Source: JBBSBL01 sp038251325 | GTDB taxonomy: Bacteria > Actinomycetota > Thermoleophilia > Solirubrobacterales > Solirubrobacteraceae | Reading direction: 5' to 3' | Assembly (NCBI GenBank): GCA_038251325.1 | Contig: JBBSBL010000010.1 | Location: 1-56,175 of the forward strand | Length of the DNA: 56,175 bases | In this document: in pieces, positions 51,570 to 56,175 of the stretch | How positions within the stretch are numbered: position 1 is the stretch's first letter | Layout of the letters: every line of letters begins with the position of its first letter | Position numbers and translations under genes: made by a program | The notes under the pieces: model-generated | What the model saw: the letters and a program-made list of their open reading frames with translations, nothing else | The model's database searches: none | What the model was told of the DNA's origin: nothing

Positions 51570-52601
51570 GTGTCCGACGACGTCGTCATCCAGGCCCTCG
51601 ACGCGCTCGCCTCGCGCCGCGACCTCTCGCGCGAGGAGGCGGCGCACGTCCTCGACCGGATCATGGCCGGCGAGGTCACCGACGTGCAGATCGCCGCCTT
51701 CCTCGTCGCGATGCGGACCAAGGGCGAGACCGAGGAGGAGCTGGCCGGCCTGGCCGAGACCATGCGTGCCCGCGCCTCGCGTGTGGACGCCGGCACCGCC
51801 GACCTGCTCGACACCGCGGGGACCGGCGGCGGGCGCCCGACCTTCAACGTCTCGACCACGGCGGCCTTCATCGCCGCGGGCGCGGGGGCGGTGGTCGCCA
51901 AGCACGGCAACCGCTCGGCCACCGGCCTCTCGGGGTCCGCAGACCTGCTCGAGGCGCTCGGCGCCCGCATCGACCTCGGCCCGACCGCGGTCGCCACCTG
52001 CATCCGCGAGGTCGGCTTCGGGTTCATGTTCGCCCCGGCTCACCACCCGGCCACCCGCTACGTGGTGCCGGTGCGCAAGATGCTCGGCGTGCGGACGATC
52101 TTCAACTTCCTGGGCCCGCTCACCAATCCGGCGGGCGCGACCCGCCAGCTCATCGGCGTCTCCGACCCCGCGATGCTCGCCGTCATGGCCGGCGCCCTGG
52201 CCCGTCTGGGCACCGAGCGGGCGCTGGTAGTGTCCAGCGCGGATGGGCTTGACGAGATGAGCACCTCCGGGCCCACGGAGGTCGTCGAGGTCACGGCGAC
52301 GACGACCCGGACGTGGACGGTCTCCGCCGCGGACGTCGGACTCGATCCCGCCCCCTACGACGCCGTTCGCGGCGGGACACCGGAGCAGAACGCGGACATC
52401 GCGCGACGCATCCTCGCCGGGGAGCACGGCGCGCCCCGGGATCTGGCGGTGCTCAACGCCGGCGCCGCGCTCTACGCGAGCGGCCGCGTCGAGAGCCTCG
52501 AGGCGGGTGTCCGCGCCGCCGAGGCGGCCGTCGACGACGGCGCCGCGGCCGACGCGCTCCAGCGCTTCGTCGCCGCCACCGAGGAGCTCGGCGGCCGATG
52601 A
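51570..52601 (+). CDS. trpD: Anthranilate phosphoribosyltransferase
   Basis: 343 residues. TrpD joins anthranilate and PRPP. DTAGTGGGRPTFNVSTTAAFIAAGAG has the PRPP-binding GTGG loop. KHGNRSATGLSGSADLLEALG and FMFAPAHHPA follow. VRKMLGVRTIFNFLGPLTNPAG and DGLDEMS (metal-binding Asp/Glu) are further signatures. GTG 51570 gives the usual helical N-terminus. trpC starts at an ATGA overlap. The 99 bases upstream show no TANNNT box. Confidence 0.96.
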   Translation: MSDDVVIQALDALASRRDLSREEAAHVLDRIMAGEVTDVQIAAFLVAMRTKGETEEELAGLAETMRARASRVDAGTADLLDTAGTGGGRPTFNVSTTAAFIAAGAGAVVAKHGNRSATGLSGSADLLEALGARIDLGPTAVATCIREVGFGFMFAPAHHPATRYVVPVRKMLGVRTIFNFLGPLTNPAGATRQLIGVSDPAMLAVMAGALARLGTERALVVSSADGLDEMSTSGPTEVVEVTATTTRTWTVSAADVGLDPAPYDAVRGGTPEQNADIARRILAGEHGAPRDLAVLNAGAALYASGRVESLEAGVRAAEAAVDDGAAADALQRFVAATEELGGR

Positions 52602-53389
52602 GCGTGCTCGAGCAGATCGTCGAGCACACCCGCGAGGGCGTCGCCCGGCGCCGGCGCGAGGTGCCCCTCGCGAGCCTCGAGCCCGCGGTGGCCGGCCGCG
52701 AGGACCGCCCGTTCGCCGAGGCCTTGGCCCAACCGGGCATCTCGCTCGTCGCCGAGCACAAGCGACGATCTCCCTCGGCCGGCGCCATCCGCGAGGACCT
52801 GAGCCTCGAGGACGTGGTCGGCGCCTACGAGCGCGGCGGCGCGGCGGCGGTCTCGATCCTCACCGCCGACCACTTCGGCGGCTCGCTCGACGATCTCCGC
52901 GCCGCTCGCGCCGCCACCGCGCTGCCCCTCCTGCGCAAGGACTTCTTCGTCGATCCCTACCAGCTCTACGAGTCGGCGGCGGCTGGCGCGGACGCCGTCC
53001 TGCTCATCGTCGCGGCGCTCCATCCCGACGACCTCCAGGCGCTGTTCGACGAGGCGCTCGCGCTGGACCTCGACGTGCTCGTCGAGGTGCACGACGGAGA
53101 GGAGCTCGAGACGGCGCTGGCCGTCGGCGCGGACGTCGTCGGGATCAACAACCGCGACCTCAGCGACTTCTCCGTCGACCTCGACCGGACGTTCGATCTG
53201 CTGGCCGACGTGCCCGCGGGCAAGACCGTGGTCTCGGAGTCGGGCTTCGACCGGCGCGAGCAGCTCGACGAGCTCGAGCGCGTCGGGGTGGACGCCGTGC
53301 TGATCGGCGAGGCGCTCATGCGCGCGGGGGACATCGAGGCCGCGTGCCGCGCCCTCACCGCGGCCCCGGGCGCCGATCCCGAGCCTTAA
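52598..53389 (+). CDS. trpC: Indole-3-glycerol phosphate synthase
   Basis: 263 residues, TIM barrel. Catalytic Glu/Lys are in LVAEHKRRSPSAGAI, then SILTADHFGGSLDDL, LPLLRKDFFVDPYQ, VGINNRDLSDFSVDL and VVSESGFDRREQL. It starts at ATG 52598 overlapping trpD. The TAA stop begins a hairpin that probably terminates the trpDC transcript. Confidence 0.96.
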   Translation: MSVLEQIVEHTREGVARRRREVPLASLEPAVAGREDRPFAEALAQPGISLVAEHKRRSPSAGAIREDLSLEDVVGAYERGGAAAVSILTADHFGGSLDDLRAARAATALPLLRKDFFVDPYQLYESAAAGADAVLLIVAALHPDDLQALFDEALALDLDVLVEVHDGEELETALAVGADVVGINNRDLSDFSVDLDRTFDLLADVPAGKTVVSESGFDRREQLDELERVGVDAVLIGEALMRAGDIEAACRALTAAPGADPEP

Positions 53390-53409
53390 GGCGCCGCGAA
53401 GCGGCCTTT
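53388..53409 (+). terminator. Intrinsic-terminator-like hairpin after trpC
   Basis: AAGG plus CCGC (with a CG bulge) pairs with GCGG plus CCTT around a GAA loop (53388-53408), followed by TTA. The trpC stop lies in the left arm. The next gene is htrA. Confidence 0.5.
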
Positions 53410-53445
53410 ATCGGCCGTTGGGATCGCCTCCCCACACTCGATGCC

Positions 53446-54615
53446 ATGACCAAACTCCTCCGCTCGCCGTTTCCGGCCGGCCTCCTGGGCGGTCTCGTCG
53501 TCGCGCTCGCCTTCCTGCTCATCGGCACCGGCCAGGACACCGTCAGCAAGACGGTCATCCAGCAGTCGCCGCTGGCCACCCGCCCCGCGTCGAACAGCTC
53601 CGCGCTCACGCCGCGCCAGATCTATGAGAAGGCCGCGCCGGGTGTCGTCTTCATCACCGCGCAGGTCGTCCAGGACTCCCAGTCCTCCCCCTTCGGTCTG
53701 CCCCAGCAGCAGCAGGGCCAGGCCACCGGCTCGGGCTTCGTGATCGACCAGAAGGGCCTCATCCTCACCAACGCCCACGTCGTGGAGGGCGCCTCCAAGG
53801 TCACGGTGAAGCTCGAGGACAAGATCTCGCGGGAGGCGAAGGTCGTCGGCAAGGATCCCTCCACGGACATCGCGCTGCTGAAGATCGACGCCTCCGGCCT
53901 CAAGCTCGATCCCCTGGCCCTGGGCCAGGACTCCCCGGTACAGGTCGGTGACCCGGTGCTGGCCATCGGCAACCCGTTCGGCCTCGACCGGACGCTCACC
54001 ACCGGCGTCATCTCGGCCAAGCAGCGCAAGATCCAGGCGCCGAACGGGTTCTCGATCGACAACGTGCTGCAGACCGACGCGGCGATCAACCCCGGCAACT
54101 CGGGCGGCCCGCTGCTCGACGCCGCCGGGCGGGTCGTCGGGATCAACTCCCAGATCGCCACCGGCGGCAACGGCAACGGCAACGTGGGCATCGGCTTCGC
54201 CGTCCCGATCGACACCGCGAAGAAGGTGCTGCCGGACCTCGAGCGCAGCGGCCGCGTCCAGCGCGCCTACCTCGGGATCGAGGGCGTCACGATCGACTCC
54301 TCGTTCTCGCGCATCGGCCTGAAGGCCACCAACGGCGTCCTCATCCAGAGCGTGACGCCGGGCGGCCCGGCCCAGAAGGCCGGCCTGCGCGGCGGGGACG
54401 TCCAGAGCCTGGTCGGCGGTCAGCAGGTCAAGCTCGGCGGCGACGTCATCGTCAAGATCGACGGCAAGGACATGCGCTCGATCGACGACGTCGTCTCCAC
54501 CGTGGCCAAGGAGCGCCCGGGCCAGAAGGTCGACGTGGAGATCCTGCGCGACGGCAAGCGGAAGACCGTGACGGTCGACCTCGCCGACCGCCCGGCGCAG
54601 CTCCCCAACGGCTAG
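53446..54615 (+). CDS. Membrane-anchored HtrA/DegP-like serine protease
   Basis: 389 residues. One N-terminal membrane segment (about 11-27), then a trypsin-like domain with the catalytic triad: His101 in LTNAHVVEG, Asp131 in DPSTDIALLKI, and Ser in NPGNSGGPLLD. A C-terminal PDZ domain starts near 295 (GVLIQSVTPGGPAQKAGLRGGD) and ends DGKRKTVTVDL. A Gln/Pro-rich stretch GLPQQQQGQA precedes the protease core. It is an extracytoplasmic quality-control protease. A CACACT box 7 bases before ATG 53446 is a variant of the local -10. Confidence 0.95.
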   Translation: MTKLLRSPFPAGLLGGLVVALAFLLIGTGQDTVSKTVIQQSPLATRPASNSSALTPRQIYEKAAPGVVFITAQVVQDSQSSPFGLPQQQQGQATGSGFVIDQKGLILTNAHVVEGASKVTVKLEDKISREAKVVGKDPSTDIALLKIDASGLKLDPLALGQDSPVQVGDPVLAIGNPFGLDRTLTTGVISAKQRKIQAPNGFSIDNVLQTDAAINPGNSGGPLLDAAGRVVGINSQIATGGNGNGNVGIGFAVPIDTAKKVLPDLERSGRVQRAYLGIEGVTIDSSFSRIGLKATNGVLIQSVTPGGPAQKAGLRGGDVQSLVGGQQVKLGGDVIVKIDGKDMRSIDDVVSTVAKERPGQKVDVEILRDGKRKTVTVDLADRPAQLPNG

Positions 54616-54616
54616 G

Positions 54617-55930
54617 TCAGTGGCAGGGCGCGGAGCCCGAGTCGGTGAACGAGCTGCCGGTGGCCGGCGCGAACTGCCAGTCGTACGAGCTCGCGTGGAG
54701 CGTGAGCTTCAGCACCCCGTAGGCCTTGCCCTGGATCTCGCTGTTGGCGGCGGGGGTGGTGCCGATGTTCTCACTGCTCTTGCCGCCGGTTCCGGCGACG
54801 AACTCGCGGACCCCGCGAGTCGGGTCGGCGGCTCCGGTGGGGGACTGCGGCGCAAAGCGCTCGTAGTCGTGGACGTGGCCGTTCACGACGATGTCGGCGT
54901 TGGCGTTGTAGAGATCCTGCCAGAAGGCGGAGGACTTGGTCGACGGCAGCTTGGATGACCAGCGCGGCTCGTGCCAGAGCGCCATCGTGCAGGCCGCCGG
55001 GTGCGCCGCCAGGTCGTTGGCCAGCCACTGCTCCTGCGCCGATCCTGCCGAGCAGGAGATCAGCGAGCAGGCGGACGTGGTGTTGAGCACGACGATGTGC
55101 CAGGTCCCCAGGTCGTAGGAGTAGTAGCCCTTGCTCGGGTCCCCGGCGGCCGCGCCGAAGTAGCCGTAGTAGCCGGAGGCGTGACCGGTGGTGTCGCAGT
55201 CGTGGCCGCCGTAGGCGTCGGGATCCGAGGTCTTGTACTCGTGGTTGCCGGGCACCGGCAGCGCGATCGACTTCGCCCTTCCCCACGAGGGGTCGTAGGA
55301 AGCGGCGTAGTCGCTCGCGGAGCTGCAGTCGTACTGAGTGTCGCCGAGCGCGAGCACCGCGGTCATGCCGGAGCCCACCAGCAGGTTGGAGGTGGCCATC
55401 ATCTTGCACGCGGACGAGGTGCCGGCTCCGCCGTTGAAGGCCGGGTCGCTGGTGTCGCAGGCGATGTCCCCCGCGGCGGCGACGACGGGGTCGCCCGCAC
55501 TGGTCTGCACGGTGTGGTCCTGGTCGCAGATCGAGCCCTTGCCGACGTCGTTGCCGCACATGCGCCAGTGGTAGGTGGTCGAGGGCTGGAGCCCGGCGGC
55601 CACCTCGTTGATCGTGACCGTCGCTCCGGAGGTGACGGTGCGCGTCGGCGTCACGCTGCCGTAGCCGGTCGTGGACCCGTACTGGAAGTAGTAGTAGGCA
55701 TCGCCCTGGTCGGCCTTCATGTAGCCGTTGAACTGCACGCTCGTGTTGGTGACGAAGCTCGGGGGGCTGCTGCCGCCCTGGCACGCCGCCAGCGCGACGG
55801 GCATCACGAGCAGCAGCGCGGCGAGCAGCGGGCGGCGCAGCCGCGCCCGCCCGCTCGACCGCCCCGGGCGCCCTTCGCACTTCGGCGCGTCGGCGCGTAC
55901 GGTCGGGTACGGCAGCGACTTCACAGACAA
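54617..55930 (-). CDS. Secreted lipoprotein with fibronectin-III-like and metallophosphoesterase domains
   Basis: 437 residues. A lipoprotein-type signal (LLAALLLVMPVALAACQ, lipobox near 47-50) is followed by an FN3-like module (TNTSVQFNGYM to YHWRMCGND, about 60-125). The metallophosphoesterase domain has AAAGDIACD, LALGDTQYD, VPGNHEY, WHEPRWSS and NGHVHDYERFAPQ, the full metal-ligand set. Domain order resembles purple-acid-phosphatase-like surface enzymes. TTG 55930 has AGGAGGG 5 bases upstream; a GTG at 55924 is an alternative. It ends 1 base from the htrA stop. Confidence 0.85.
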   Translation of the reverse strand: MSVKSLPYPTVRADAPKCEGRPGRSSGRARLRRPLLAALLLVMPVALAACQGGSSPPSFVTNTSVQFNGYMKADQGDAYYYFQYGSTTGYGSVTPTRTVTSGATVTINEVAAGLQPSTTYHWRMCGNDVGKGSICDQDHTVQTSAGDPVVAAAGDIACDTSDPAFNGGAGTSSACKMMATSNLLVGSGMTAVLALGDTQYDCSSASDYAASYDPSWGRAKSIALPVPGNHEYKTSDPDAYGGHDCDTTGHASGYYGYFGAAAGDPSKGYYSYDLGTWHIVVLNTTSACSLISCSAGSAQEQWLANDLAAHPAACTMALWHEPRWSSKLPSTKSSAFWQDLYNANADIVVNGHVHDYERFAPQSPTGAADPTRGVREFVAGTGGKSSENIGTTPAANSEIQGKAYGVLKLTLHASSYDWQFAPATGSSFTDSGSAPCH

Positions 55931-56042
55931 TGTGCCCTCCTGGGCGGCATCCTCGCGGGCTTGGCGTGACTACCACCCTGCGCGCCGCCGGTCAAGCTGG
56001 CAACCGTCGCGCTGACCGCCCTTCCTGCGTCCCGTCGCCTCG
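55931..56042. other. Intergenic region between the phosphoesterase gene and trpF
   Basis: About 125 bases lie between the divergent starts. Apart from the phosphoesterase ribosome site and the trpF -10 I see no recognisable element. No TANNNT box fits the minus-strand gene and I could not match a riboswitch. Confidence 0.4.
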
Positions 56043-56048
56043 TAGGAT
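56043..56048 (+). promoter_or_regulatory. -10 box TAGGAT of trpF
   Basis: TAGGAT ends 7 bases before GTG 56056; leaderless geometry, independent of trpDC. Confidence 0.5.
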
Positions 56049-56055
56049 CCTTCGC

Positions 56056-56175
56056 GTGGACGCTTCCGCCCCGCGTATCAAGTTCTGCGGCATCACCCGC
56101 CTCGACGACGCGCAGCTCGCGGTCGAGGCGGGCGCGTGGGCGGTCGGGCTCATCTTCTGGCCGGGGTCCGAGCGC
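56056..56175 (+). CDS. trpF: Phosphoribosylanthranilate isomerase, 5' part (cut by window end)
   Basis: The first 40 codons only. IKFCGITRLDDAQLAVEAG is the TrpF signature with the catalytic Cys, followed by AVGLIFWPGSER. TrpF converts phosphoribosylanthranilate to CdRP, the step between TrpD and TrpC. It is separated from trpC by htrA and an antisense phosphoesterase gene, with its own promoter. Confidence 0.93.
   Translation, partial: MDASAPRIKFCGITRLDDAQLAVEAGAWAVGLIFWPGSER

Noticed and set aside
55931..56055. Cobalamin, c-di-GMP or other riboswitch upstream of the phosphoesterase gene
   Set aside because: CCAGGAGGGCAC resembles part of a B12 box but is better explained as the ribosome site. 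The other conserved cores of these riboswitches are missing.

Overview
The window is chromosomal DNA of a high-GC bacterium. It is densely packed: mostly collinear housekeeping genes, many GTG starts, ATGA/GTGA overlaps, and no gene-free stretch over 300 bases. Gene content and order (mre cluster, rne-rplU-rpmA, obgE, proBA, nadD, rsfS, leuS, comEA-comEC, holA, murJ, lepA, hrcA-dnaJ-prmA, phoH-ybeY-era, his/trp) together with an actinobacterial PD-(D/E)XK protein next to a tRNA suggest a rod-shaped deep-branching actinobacterium, probably Thermoleophilia (inference; no 16S is present).

Layout. 1-1618: a cupin gene divergent from ndk-maf. 1789-10072: elongasome and wall-synthesis operon mreB-mreC-mreD-pbpA-rodA, running into rne/rng-rplU-rpmA. 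10143-16306: an SDR, obgE, a Usp-like protein, proB, proA, nadD, rsfS. 16328-16828: a small nuclease ORF that runs through a tRNA-Ala(GGC) gene. 16883-24750: an epoxide-hydrolase-like protein, leuS, competence genes comEA/comEC, holA, rpsT. 24804-33858: murJ, a DnaI/DnaC-type helicase-loader ATPase, lepA, a FabG-like SDR with a HadA/HadB-like dehydratase pair, hrcA-dnaJ and a damaged prmA. 33860-38585: an SDR, a carotenoid-desaturase-like flavoprotein, a secreted protein of unknown function, a type II NADH dehydrogenase. 38651-42421: yqeY-phoH-ybeY-era, with an intein inside PhoH. 42477-47295: a DUF1622-like membrane protein, an ArsA-like ATPase, squalene/phytoene synthase plus a geranylgeranyl-reductase-like flavoprotein, an MFS transporter. 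47372-56175: hisIE-trpE-trpG, an antisense PLP decarboxylase, trpD-trpC, an HtrA protease, a secreted phosphoesterase, and the start of trpF.

The most notable element is a 359-residue intein in PhoH. It starts with Ala rather than Cys/Ser and carries the Trp/Cys/Thr triplet of class 3 inteins plus both LAGLIDADG motifs. A second homing-endonuclease-type gene, of the PD-(D/E)XK fold, is in exact codon phase with nucleotide 1 of tRNA-Ala and terminates beyond it. Other observations are in-frame amber codons in mreD and pbpA within 1.3 kb, a frameshifting deletion in prmA, a three-locus family of GC-rich palindromes, and a recurring TANNNT box 6-10 bases before start codons, which points to widespread leaderless transcription. 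Several of these boxes overlap head-to-head as bidirectional promoters.

All functional assignments rest on reading motifs in translated sequence. No database search was run.
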